Source: DATLYF01 sp035575095 (GTDB lineage: Bacteria; Pseudomonadota; Gammaproteobacteria; Competibacterales; Competibacteraceae). From it: a DNA stretch of 17,267 nucleotides. A model generated the notes under the pieces. That model had not been told where the DNA came from and searched no databases. It saw only the letters and a list, made by a program, of their open reading frames with translations. The stretch is taken from the NCBI GenBank assembly GCA_035575095.1, contig DATLYF010000165.1, positions 1-17,267 on the forward strand, read 5' to 3'. The translations under genes were made by a program, and so were the position numbers. Positions 1-5,680 of the stretch are shown in pieces (position 1 is the stretch's first letter; each line of letters starts with the position of its first letter).

Positions 1-90
1 CCCCCCCGCCGGCAGCTCGAAGCGCTCACGAAAGCGGGCCAGGGGATCGCGGGCGTCGAGCGCGCGGCAGTCATCTAGGGTCATGGTCAT
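1..90 (-). CDS. kynU: Kynureninase, N-terminal fragment (runs off the window)
   Basis: Only the first 30 codons are present, read leftward from the ATG at 90. An alternative ATG lies two codons later at 84. The peptide contains DDCRALDARDPLARFRERF, the characteristic start of bacterial kynureninases, PLP enzymes that cleave kynurenine (or 3-hydroxykynurenine) to anthranilate and alanine. It begins 15 bp after the stop of kynA on the same strand, so the two genes probably share a transcript and act in sequence in tryptophan breakdown. No strong Shine-Dalgarno is visible in the short gap, so translation may be coupled to kynA. The identification rests on a short N-terminus plus context; the catalytic part lies outside the window. 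Confidence 0.8.
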   Translation of the reverse strand, partial: MTMTLDDCRALDARDPLARFRERFELPAGG

Positions 91-105
91 GGTCGTGGTT
101 CAGCA

Positions 106-960
106 TTACAGCGCCGTCCGCACCTGATACAGCTCGGGGAAGAAGGAGATCCCCAGCGCCTTCTCCAGGAACGGCACCCCGCTGGAGCCGCCGGTGCCGC
201 GCTTGTGGCCGATGATGCGCTTGACCGTCTGCAGATGGTTGAAGCGCCAGTGCTGGAAGTTGTCCTCGATATCCACCAGCTTTTCCGCCAGGTTGTAGAG
301 ATCCCAGTGACGCTCGCAGTCGCGGTAGACGGCGAGCCAGGCCTCCAGCACCGAATCGTGAGGCTGATAAGGCTTGCTCAGGTCGCGCTCCAGCACCTGC
401 GGGGCGATGGCGAAACCGCGCCGCGCCAGCAGCTTGAGCGTCTCGTCGTAGAGGCTCGGTTCGGCCAGCGCCTGGGTGAGCCGGGCGTGGATCTCGGGAT
501 CGTAGCGGTGGACCTTGATGTGGTCGGCATCCTTGTTGCCCAGGGCGAACTCCACCAGCCGGTAGCCGTAGGACTGGAAGCCGGAGGAGGGGCCGAGGGC
601 GTCGCGGAAGCGCAGATAATCGGCCGGGGTCATGGTGCGTAGCACGTCCCAGGCCGAGATCATCTGGCTCTGGATGGCCTTGACCCGCGCCAGCTTCTTG
701 AAGGCCACGCCGAGCTGGTCGCGGGCGATGTCGGCGCGGGCGGCGGCGAGCTCGTGGTACATCAGCTTGAGCCACAGCTCGGCCACCTGGTGGATGATGA
801 TGAACAGCATCTCGTCGTGGCTGGGTGGCTGCTGGAACGGCCGCTGAGCGTTGAGGATGCGCTCCAGTTGCAGCACCTGGGCATAGCTGCGGTGCTGGGG
901 ATCGCCCAGCTCCAGACGGATGCCGGATTCCAGCTTGCGTTTGCGGGGCGTGGTGGTCAT
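106..960 (-). CDS. kynA: Tryptophan 2,3-dioxygenase
   Basis: Heme enzyme that opens the indole ring of L-tryptophan with O2 to give N-formylkynurenine, the first step of the kynurenine pathway; cytoplasmic. From the ATG at 960 the protein has 284 residues, normal for bacterial enzymes. Seen: SHDEMLFIIIHQ (about 47-58) with active-site His57, then Tyr115 and Arg119 in ADYLRFR, heme-ligand His242 in RFNHLQTVKR, and Thr256 in GTGGSSG. All sit at a constant +2 offset from the Xanthomonas enzyme numbering as I recall it, so the active site is intact. An upstream ATG at 1035 would add 25 arginine/proline-rich residues and start beyond the predicted promoter, so I reject it. kynU follows on the same strand and the regulator is divergent. 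Confidence 0.97.
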   Translation of the reverse strand: MTTTPRKRKLESGIRLELGDPQHRSYAQVLQLERILNAQRPFQQPPSHDEMLFIIIHQVAELWLKLMYHELAAARADIARDQLGVAFKKLARVKAIQSQMISAWDVLRTMTPADYLRFRDALGPSSGFQSYGYRLVEFALGNKDADHIKVHRYDPEIHARLTQALAEPSLYDETLKLLARRGFAIAPQVLERDLSKPYQPHDSVLEAWLAVYRDCERHWDLYNLAEKLVDIEDNFQHWRFNHLQTVKRIIGHKRGTGGSSGVPFLEKALGISFFPELYQVRTAL

Positions 961-991
961 GGCGTCAGGGATGGTGGGTAGGATTACCGCG

Positions 992-1053
992 ATTATAGGT
1001 GGGCGGGGCCGTGGCTTTCGTGCAATAATCTGCAATGTACAGCCTATTGTGCA
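992..1053 (-). promoter_or_regulatory. kynA promoter and candidate KynR operator in the divergent intergenic region
   Basis: On the minus strand a perfect TATAAT lies at 997-992, giving a start near 985, about 25 nt before kynA. No good -35 occurs at normal distance; TTGCAC at 1025-1020 is 22 bp away. Just upstream is a repeat cluster at 1021-1053: TGCAAT at 1021 and 1031 (10 bp apart) and the inverted partner ATTGTGCA at 1046-1053. Its centre is about 52 bp upstream of the predicted start, which suits an activator. Lrp-family proteins bind imperfect dyads with helical phasing, so the neighbouring regulator is the obvious candidate. The -10 is directly visible; the operator role is inference. 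Confidence 0.5.
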
Positions 1054-1079
1054 GTTTTACGGCGAGCCAAGGTCTTCTC

Positions 1080-1559
1080 ATGCAGAAAAAAATCGCTGTC
1101 GAGCTGGACGGTTATGACCGGCGCCTGCTCCTGGCGCTGCAGGAGGATGCCCGGCAGAGCCACGTGGCCCTGGCAGAGAAGGTCAATCTCTCCCCGACCC
1201 AGTGTGCCCGCCGTTTACAGCGCCTGGAGCAGGCCGGTTTGGTGCGCGGCTACGCGGCGCTGCTGGAGCCCGAAGCGCTGGGGCTGGCGGTGCTGGCCTT
1301 CGTCACCGTCAACCTGGACAAGCAGGGAGAGCGCGCGATGCGCGCCTTCCACGATGCGGTGCGGGCCATGCCGCAGATCCTGGAATGCTTCTCGGTGACC
1401 GGCGAGGGGGATTACCTACTGCGGGTGGTGATGCCCGATCTGCGCAGTTTGTCGCGCTTTCTCATGGAGGAACTGATGCGGGTGCCGGGGGTGCGCGAGA
1501 TCCGCTCCACCGTGGTGCTGGAGGAGATCAAGTCCACCACCCGGCTGCCGCTGCCCTGA
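1080..1559 (+). CDS. kynR: Lrp/AsnC-family transcriptional regulator, likely of the kyn genes
   Basis: 159-residue protein with the two-part Lrp/AsnC design. An N-terminal winged helix-turn-helix (about 10-60, DRRLLLALQEDARQSHVALA then LSPTQCARRLQRLEQAGLV) is followed by a C-terminal ligand-binding and oligomerisation domain (about 65-150), including the conserved VTGEGDYLLRVV turn. The start at 1080 has AAGG 7 nt upstream; an in-frame ATG at 1035 lies inside the presumed operator and is less likely. It is divergent from kynA-kynU. In Pseudomonas the Lrp-type KynR activates kynurenine genes in response to kynurenine, so I infer the same job here. The family is certain; the target and the symbol rest on position. 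Confidence 0.88.
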   Translation: MQKKIAVELDGYDRRLLLALQEDARQSHVALAEKVNLSPTQCARRLQRLEQAGLVRGYAALLEPEALGLAVLAFVTVNLDKQGERAMRAFHDAVRAMPQILECFSVTGEGDYLLRVVMPDLRSLSRFLMEELMRVPGVREIRSTVVLEEIKSTTRLPLP

Positions 1560-1610
1560 GTCCGCGCCGCCTGGGCTTTGAACTATCTTTGAGGAATGGA
1601 CGCCACGGAT

Positions 1611-1628
1611 TGTTACCGGGATGTAACA
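1611..1628. promoter_or_regulatory. Inverted repeat upstream of the reductase gene, possible operator
   Basis: TGTTAC, six bases, then GTAACA form a perfect 6-bp dyad in the 161-bp gap between kynR and the reductase. A -10-like TAGGAT follows at 1638-1643 with no clear -35. The position, just upstream of a putative promoter and about 95 bp before the gene start, fits a repressor or activator site. The cognate protein is unknown. Confidence 0.3.
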
Positions 1629-1720
1629 GCGACGGGTTAGGATCGCAGCCCGTTGTGGAGCGGCCTCATCCCGTGTGGTCGCCCGCCGCATGACGATTGC
1701 AACACAGAGAGGAGAAAACG

Positions 1721-2464
1721 ATGGGCAAACTCGACGGCAAGATCGCTTTGGTCACCGGTGGTTCCCGCGGTATCGGTCGCGCCATCGCCCTGGAATTGGC
1801 CCGGTTGGGTGCCAAGGTGGCGATCAACTACCGTAGCGGAGCGGCCGAAGCCGAGGCCGTGGCCCAGGAAGTCAAGGCGCTGGGCAGCGATGCCCTGATC
1901 GTGCAGGCCGACGTCGGCGTCAAAGAGCAGGCCCGCGCCCTGGTCAACAAAGTGATCGAACACTGGGGCACGATCGACATCCTGGTCAACAACGCCGGCA
2001 TCACCCGCGACGTCACCCTGAAGAAGATGACGGACGAGGACTGGGACGCGGTCATCAACACCAACCTCAACAGCGTGTACTACGTCACCAGCGCTGCCAT
2101 ACCGCGGATGATCGAGCAGAACTACGGCCGCATCATCAGCGTCGCCTCCTTCGTCGGCCAGGCCGGCAACTTCGGCCAGACCAATTACTCTGCCTCCAAG
2201 GGCGGCATCATCGCCTTCACCAAGTCGGCGGCCAAGGAGCTGGCGCGCAACAACATCACCGTAAACGTGCTCTGCCCCGGTTTCACCGAAACCGAAATGG
2301 TGGCGAAGATTCCCCAGCAGATTCAGGAGAAGATCATCGCCACCATTCCCCTGGGCCGTTTCGGCAAGCCCGAGGAAATCGCCAAGGCGGTGGCTTTCCT
2401 GGCGGTCGACGGCGATTACATCACCGGCCAGCAGATCAATGTGAACGGTGGGGTGTACATGTAA
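1721..2464 (+). CDS. SDR-family 3-oxoacyl-ACP / acetoacetyl-CoA reductase (FabG/PhaB-like)
   Basis: 247-residue classical short-chain dehydrogenase that reduces a 3-oxoacyl thioester to the (R)-3-hydroxy form with NADPH; cytoplasmic. Seen: the nucleotide-binding glycine loop TGGSRGIG (12-19), NNAG (90-93), structural Asn114, and the catalytic set Ser143, Tyr156 and Lys160 (YSASK). FGQTNY before the active Tyr, NAGITRD and the ATIPLGRFG segment resemble acetoacetyl-CoA reductases (PhaB). The C-terminal VNGGVYM resembles FabG. Substrate therefore cannot be settled from sequence, and no acyl carrier protein, thiolase or PHA synthase gene is adjacent. The ATG at 1721 follows the strong site GAGAGGAGAA; an in-frame ATG at 1697 is upstream of it and rejected. 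The gene stands alone and ends at a strong terminator. Confidence 0.93.
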   Translation: MGKLDGKIALVTGGSRGIGRAIALELARLGAKVAINYRSGAAEAEAVAQEVKALGSDALIVQADVGVKEQARALVNKVIEHWGTIDILVNNAGITRDVTLKKMTDEDWDAVINTNLNSVYYVTSAAIPRMIEQNYGRIISVASFVGQAGNFGQTNYSASKGGIIAFTKSAAKELARNNITVNVLCPGFTETEMVAKIPQQIQEKIIATIPLGRFGKPEEIAKAVAFLAVDGDYITGQQINVNGGVYM

Positions 2465-2490
2465 TCCCCCGAGCCATTCGGGATAGCGAC

Positions 2491-2525
2491 AGGGCGACGG
2501 CTTTGCCGTCGCCCTTTGTTTTTTT
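2491..2525 (+). terminator. Rho-independent terminator of the reductase gene
   Basis: A perfect 11-bp stem (AGGGCGACGGC / GCCGTCGCCCT, 2491-2501 with 2505-2515) with a TTT loop is followed by TTGTTTTTTT. It begins 26 bp after the stop codon. It also insulates the cassette array to its right from upstream transcription. Confidence 0.93.
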
Positions 2526-2891
2526 GAGAGGAGAGCAGAGGTTTGGCAGCGACTTCACGGTATGCCGGCGACCTGCTAGACTCGGAAACGATAAACTCCG
2601 AAGAGGATGGTCACATGACCGTTACCCCCTACGCAAAACGGTGTCGCTGCGTGTGGCGGGTGACCGATACCGGTGCCGTCCCATCCATGTAAACGGCACT
2701 CGCTGTGAAACAGAATGGCGACCTGGATTCTTGCTGCGTTTCCTCCATGGAGCATGGTTGCGTTTTTCCATGCCAATGTGTTGAGAATCAATCGGTTGCG
2801 AGGCGTTCGGAAGTTTATGGGACAAATATGTCGTATTGCAATATGGCGATTTTACAGCTGAATTTTAGTTATACGAAACCAAGGAAGAGGC
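2526..2891 (+). other. Gene-poor leader of the cassette array; no recognisable gene
   Basis: 366 bp with no convincing coding sequence on either strand. The longest open frames (up to 93 codons) have no recognisable motif. The only short frame with a plausible start is 25 codons at 2615-2692, behind AGAGGATGG; it could be a leader peptide or the remnant of a lost gene. A putative promoter lies at 2554-2582 and a perfect 10-bp palindrome, TATTGCAATA, at 2834-2843. If the core site at 2892 belongs to an attI, the attI would occupy the right end of this stretch, but no integrase gene is found here. Confidence 0.45.
2554..2582 (+). promoter_or_regulatory. Putative sigma-70 promoter reading towards the cassette array
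   Basis: TTCACG (2554-2559) and TAGACT (2577-2582) are separated by 17 bp. The -10 is extended by TGC immediately before it. It sits just after the upstream terminator and points into the cassette array, so it could act like a Pc promoter. Each hexamer matches consensus at 4 of 6 positions. Confidence 0.4.
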
Positions 2892-2898
2892 GTTAGCC
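2892..2898 (+). other. Left core site of the cassette array (vestigial attC or attI)
   Basis: GTTAGCC fits the core-site consensus GTTRRRY and lies 2 bp before the ATG of the first cassette gene. No matching left arm or hairpin is visible upstream, so it may be the core of an attI or the remnant of a previous attC. A 7-bp match alone is weak; the support is its position at the composition change and the cassette structure that follows. Confidence 0.45.
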
Positions 2899-2899
2899 C

Positions 2900-3282
2900 A
2901 TGACCAACGAAGAGAAAAAACCGCCATACAAAACTACATCGCTGCTTACAACAAGTTCGACGTCGACGGAATGGTTGCTCTTGTCCATCCAGAAGTCATT
3001 TTCAAGAACGTTGCAGGGGACGACGTTAATGCCGAGGCGGTGGGTATCGGGTAATTTCGCGAATTGGCCAATAAATCAAAAGTGCTGTTCTCATCTCGGC
3101 ATCAGAAGGCGACGAACTTCAAATGTGCTGGAGACAGCGCAAAAGTAGACATTGCATATGAGGGTGTTCTGGTTGTGGATCTTCCAAACGGCGTGAAAGC
3201 CGGAGAAGTGCTTCGCCTTAATAGGCGATCGGAATTCGAGTTCAAAGATGGCAAGATATTTAGAATTGCCGACTTCAGTTGA
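2900..3282 (+). pseudogene. NTF2/SnoaL-like cassette gene, broken by a frameshift and a stop
   Basis: The start MTNEEK at 2900 is typical of small NTF2-like/SnoaL-type proteins. After an A6 run at 2915-2920 the reading must move to another frame at about 2923, where AIQNYIAAYNKFDVDG continues the fold. A TAA at 3052-3054 interrupts GIG-FREL and would most simply derive from GAA. The frame then runs on through ANKSKVLF and EVLRLNRRSEFEFKDGKI to the TGA at 3282. The whole would be about 127 residues, the normal size for a single-domain NTF2-like protein. These proteins form small alpha+beta cones with diverse binding or enzymatic roles, so no substrate can be named. The 72-codon frame from 3064 covers only the C-terminal half. 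Two independent lesions argue for real decay rather than one sequencing error. Confidence 0.8.
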
Positions 3283-3294
3283 TTGTCTAGAACC

Positions 3295-3352
3295 GCATAA
3301 CAACCGGTTCCACGCGACCGGCTACGCCGGCGCGTGAACTGGGGCGTTATGC
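3295..3352 (+). repeat. attC recombination site of cassette 1 (58 bp)
   Basis: Outer arms GCATAAC (3295-3301) and GTTATGC (3346-3352) are perfectly complementary. Inside, CACGCG and CCGGC pair with GCCGG and CGCGTG around a TAC loop, with a single unpaired A at 3317 acting as the expected extrahelical base. Just outside, CCGGTTC faces GAACTGG with one mismatch. Length, folding and core triplets all match integron attC sites. It starts 12 bp after the stop of the cassette 1 gene. Confidence 0.9.
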
Positions 3353-3388
3353 GTCGATTGTCTCTGCCACTGGATAGGGAATGCTGTA

Positions 3389-4144
3389 ATGAAGTGGGCA
3401 ATTGAAATTCAAAAGACTAGCCTGGAGCACCGGAACCTAGCCGATCTTCTCAAGGGACTAAGGTTCGATCTGATACAGGGAATTGAATACCCAGCATTAT
3501 CGTCTCCGACTATTGATGACTGTGCGACGGCAGCGGATGCGTTTAAGATAGCTAAGAATGTGAGAGCAGCATTCAAGAGCTCCGCGATTGATCCGGAATT
3601 TGCGCTTGGATCGGTGATCGACTACGCCACAACGCCACCGCACCGACATGCGTTTCTGGAGGTGGACTCATGTGTAATTAGGATTATCACCGGCACTGCC
3701 ACTATAACGATCTCTCCACCACAGGGACTTTCGCCAGACGAGTTAGTCAAGTGGCACGAAGAACACAACGAGCGCCAATATCAAGCAGAACTGGAGCGCC
3801 AACGGGCTCTGTTCGAGCCTGCTTTTCTCGATCCAAATGCAGCGAGAGCAATTAAGCTGCTATGCATTGAGAACCCATCTGGTGAAACGTTGTATAAGAT
3901 TTACGAACTTGCCGAAGGATACCCAAGCAACAGAAAAGAATTTCATGCTGAGTTTGGGATTGATAAAGAGCAGTTCGACCGCTTCAAGGATGCCGTTCAT
4001 AATCCGGCAGTAACTGGTGACTGGGCAAGGCATGCGTATCACCAGAAGCCGAATAGCACTGATCCAATGACCAGGGCGGAGGCCGAGCAGTTTGTGCGCC
4101 GGATCGCCGGTAGGTGGCTTCAGTCAATTCGGCGAAGCAGATAG
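3389..4144 (+). CDS. Unknown integron-cassette protein (251 aa)
   Basis: Complete frame in cassette 2, starting 42 bp after the cassette junction with AGGGA 8 nt before the ATG. I do not recognise the family. The protein looks soluble: no signal peptide or membrane segment. An N-terminal part (1-115) holds mixed alpha/beta sequence, including a beta-rich stretch around CVIRIITGTATITI. It is followed by a charged helix (about 120-145, EEHNERQYQAELERQRALFE) and a C-terminal alpha-helical region (about 150-251) with SGETLYKIYELAEGYPSN, KEFHAEFGI and an arginine-rich end. Composition and codon use are AT-richer than the chromosome around it, and the stop lies 15 bp before the degenerate attC. It appears intact, unlike its left neighbour, so it may be under selection. 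Confidence 0.85.
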   Translation: MKWAIEIQKTSLEHRNLADLLKGLRFDLIQGIEYPALSSPTIDDCATAADAFKIAKNVRAAFKSSAIDPEFALGSVIDYATTPPHRHAFLEVDSCVIRIITGTATITISPPQGLSPDELVKWHEEHNERQYQAELERQRALFEPAFLDPNAARAIKLLCIENPSGETLYKIYELAEGYPSNRKEFHAEFGIDKEQFDRFKDAVHNPAVTGDWARHAYHQKPNSTDPMTRAEAEQFVRRIAGRWLQSIRRSR

Positions 4145-4159
4145 GGTGGTGCGATTGAC

Positions 4160-4179
4160 GCATAACTCCAACGTTAGGC
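4160..4179 (+). repeat. Collapsed attC at the cassette 2/3 junction
   Basis: GCATAAC (4160-4166), six bases TCCAAC, and GTTAGGC (4173-4179). The left arm complements the first bases of cassette 2 (TTATGC) and the right core matches the start of cassette 3 (TTAGGC), so both halves sit where an attC should be. The roughly 40-bp hairpin centre found in the other two sites is missing, and the two arms are not fully complementary to each other. I read it as an attC that lost its stem-loop, so cassettes 2 and 3 would now move, if at all, as one unit. Confidence 0.65.
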
Positions 4180-4187
4180 CGTGCGTG

Positions 4188-4595
4188 ATGCCGTTTTCGA
4201 GACTCAGAAAAATCATCAAAGTCGTTGTAATCGTCTTTGCCGCATTTTTGTTTATTGTCGGGGTGCCGCTAGGCGTTTTCGTTTGGTGGTCATCTGTCGG
4301 CGTCTTCTCTACGGAGAAATTCGATCATGCCAAATGGCATGCACCTATTTTAGACGCTCAGGATGCAACTTGCCACCGCGGAGGAATGGCAATTGATATA
4401 AGAGACCGACTCCTCGTACAAGGGCAAACCAAGCAATTCGTTGAACGTCTTCTAGGAAAACCAGATTTTGTAGCAGAAACTGAGTATCGCTATACCCTTG
4501 GCATGTGTAGCGGCATGCGGATGGACTACGATGATTTGCATATTTACTTTGACAACCAAGGCAAAATCACTGATGCCAAAATCATCCAGCACTAG
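4188..4595 (+). CDS. Small membrane-anchored cassette protein of unknown function
   Basis: 135 residues from the ATG at 4188. An upstream ATG at 4092 would overlap cassette 2 and read through the junction, so I reject it; a GTG at 4185 is directly adjacent. The N-terminus has a basic patch (RLRKIIK) and one strong hydrophobic segment (about 11-35, VVVIVFAAFLFIVGVPLGVFVWW), either an uncleaved signal anchor or a single membrane helix, with the rest probably outside the cytoplasm. The C-terminal part (about 70-135) contains QTKQFVERLLGKPDF, then YRYTLG and HIYFDNQGKITDAKI. This resembles the small alpha/beta fold of SmpA/BamE-type domains, but only loosely. Two cysteines lie in the extracytoplasmic part (TCHRGG and GMCSGM). 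No clear Shine-Dalgarno is seen in the 14 bp after the cassette junction. Confidence 0.8.
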   Translation: MPFSRLRKIIKVVVIVFAAFLFIVGVPLGVFVWWSSVGVFSTEKFDHAKWHAPILDAQDATCHRGGMAIDIRDRLLVQGQTKQFVERLLGKPDFVAETEYRYTLGMCSGMRMDYDDLHIYFDNQGKITDAKIIQH

Positions 4596-4600
4596 CTTTT

Positions 4601-4664
4601 GCCTAACATTGCGCTCCAGGGGGACGCGCCGCAAGCGGCACGCCCCTGAGCTCGAACGTTAGCA
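4601..4664 (+). repeat. attC recombination site of cassette 3 (64 bp)
   Basis: Left arm GCCTAAC (4601-4607) and right core GTTAGCA (4658-4664). Between them CAGGGG (4618-4623) pairs with CCCCTG (4643-4648) and an inner CCGC-AA-GCGG stem closes the hairpin, with unpaired bases on the left strand as in active attC sites. The right core differs from the left arm in its last bases, as expected when those bases come from the next cassette or flank. It begins 5 bp after the stop of the cassette 3 gene. Confidence 0.9.
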
Positions 4665-4722
4665 TGCCCAGATTGGGCCGGAGAAACAGCTTTGGATTTG
4701 GTGAACGTCGGGAGGAATACTG

Positions 4723-5517
4723 ATGGGCAGTGCAAACGTTCAGGGTCAGCTCTGGGGGGCTCGTGCTCAGGACTGGGCCACCTACGTGGAGCAGGTGTGC
4801 TTGCCGCTTTTCGGTGCGGCCCTTGATGCCGCGCGCGTGACTTCCGGCACGCGTCTGCTCGATGCCGGGTGCGGGGCAGGACTCCTCGCGCTGCTGGCTC
4901 ACCTCCGCGGTGCGCAGGTGGCCGCACTTGACGCCTCGCCGGGGTTGCTGGCCATAGCGCGGCAACGTTTGCCCGCGGCCGATGTGCGGGAGGGTGATCT
5001 GGAAGCCATGCCCTTCGCCGACGCCAGCTTTGATGCGGTCACGGCGGTGAACAGCGTCTTCTATGCGGCAGACATGGCTGCGGCCATGCGTGAGCTTGTG
5101 CGCGTCGTGCGGCCCGGCGGGCGGGTCGTCGTGACCGCTTGGGGACCGCCGGAACGGTGCGAGTTTCTAACTGCCGTGATGCCAGCGCTCGGGCCGTTGA
5201 TGCCGCCCCCGCCGCCCGGTGCTCCACCGCCGCACCCGGGTGCCCTGTCCGAGCCGGGAGCGTTGGCGGCTCTCCTGCACGGCGCGGGTCTGCGCGTCGT
5301 TGAGGAAGGCGAGGTCGCCTGTCCCTTTGTCTTCCCCAGCACCGAAGCATCGTGGCGCGGGAACGCCAGCGCCGGCGTCAATCAGGCGGCCATCGCGCAC
5401 AGCGGGGAAGCTGCGGTCCGCGCCGTCTACGCGAATGCGGACCGCGCCCACATGCGTGCGGATGGAAGTGTGCGCTACGAGAACGTTTTCCTCTGGGCGA
5501 CGGGTGAGCGACCGTAG
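4723..5517 (+). CDS. Class I SAM-dependent methyltransferase
   Basis: 264 residues with a Rossmann-type methyltransferase core (methyltransferase 11/25 type). Motif I LLDAGCGAG (about 45-53) binds S-adenosylmethionine, an acidic end of strand 2 lies in AALDAS, EGDLEAMPFADASFDAV carries the motif II/III acidic residues, and VRPGGRVVVTAW is post-motif III. The C-terminal third is a less conserved cap with an unusual proline run (PPPPPGAPPPHPG, about 163-175) that probably forms an exposed loop. The substrate cannot be told; small molecules or lipids are typical of this subfamily. GGGAGGA gives a good ribosome site. It lies directly right of the last attC but is GC-rich like the chromosome, and no attC follows. 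I therefore treat it as a flanking gene, with a large last cassette as the alternative. Confidence 0.88.
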   Translation: MGSANVQGQLWGARAQDWATYVEQVCLPLFGAALDAARVTSGTRLLDAGCGAGLLALLAHLRGAQVAALDASPGLLAIARQRLPAADVREGDLEAMPFADASFDAVTAVNSVFYAADMAAAMRELVRVVRPGGRVVVTAWGPPERCEFLTAVMPALGPLMPPPPPGAPPPHPGALSEPGALAALLHGAGLRVVEEGEVACPFVFPSTEASWRGNASAGVNQAAIAHSGEAAVRAVYANADRAHMRADGSVRYENVFLWATGERP

Positions 5518-5617
5518 CGGCGTGCCGCCACATCGCGGTCCCATCGGACACCGCGGCATGTTCTTGTCGGATGCGGTGATTTCTCGCCGCTCTGGTGTGG
5601 CCAGAATGCGAGCGGAT

Positions 5618-5641
5618 GCCGGGCGATGGCGGCCGCCCGGC
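5618..5641. repeat. Hairpin between convergent methyltransferase and pyrE genes
   Basis: GCCGGGCG and CGCCCGGC form a perfect 8-bp stem with an 8-base loop. It lies 100 bp after the methyltransferase stop and 40 bp beyond the pyrE stop on the other strand. No T-run follows on either side, so factor-independent termination is uncertain. The rest of the 163-bp gap shows nothing I can support. Confidence 0.4.
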
Positions 5642-5680
5642 GCACGCGGGAATTGGCCGCCGATCTCTAGCGGTTGGGCA

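Larger units (their letters stand above)
2892..4664 (+). mobile_element. Integron gene-cassette array without integrase (CALIN-like)
   Basis: Three gene units are laid head to tail, each followed by an attC-like recombination site: cassette 1 from about 2893, cassette 2 from 3347, cassette 3 from 4174, with the last junction at 4658. The 5' end of cassette 2 (TTATGC) is complementary to the left arm of its own attC (GCATAAC, 4160), and that of cassette 3 (TTAGGC) to its own arm (GCCTAAC, 4601), as integron biology predicts. Cassette 1 does not obey this fully: its start TTAGCC meets a left arm GCATAAC. The DNA is clearly less GC-rich than the flanks. No intI gene lies in the window. Confidence 0.82.

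Noticed and set aside
961..1035. Extended N-terminus for kynA from the ATG at 1035
   Set aside because: The added residues are Arg/Pro-rich and unlike the family, and the predicted transcription start lies downstream of that codon.
2503..2784. A 93-codon frame after the reductase
   Set aside because: It begins inside the terminator hairpin, has no ribosome site and shows no recognisable sequence.
5673..5679. GTTGGGC next to the pyrE stop as a further attC core
   Set aside because: It fits GTTRRRY, but no RYYYAAC partner exists upstream and the nearby hairpin (5618-5641) does not pair with it.
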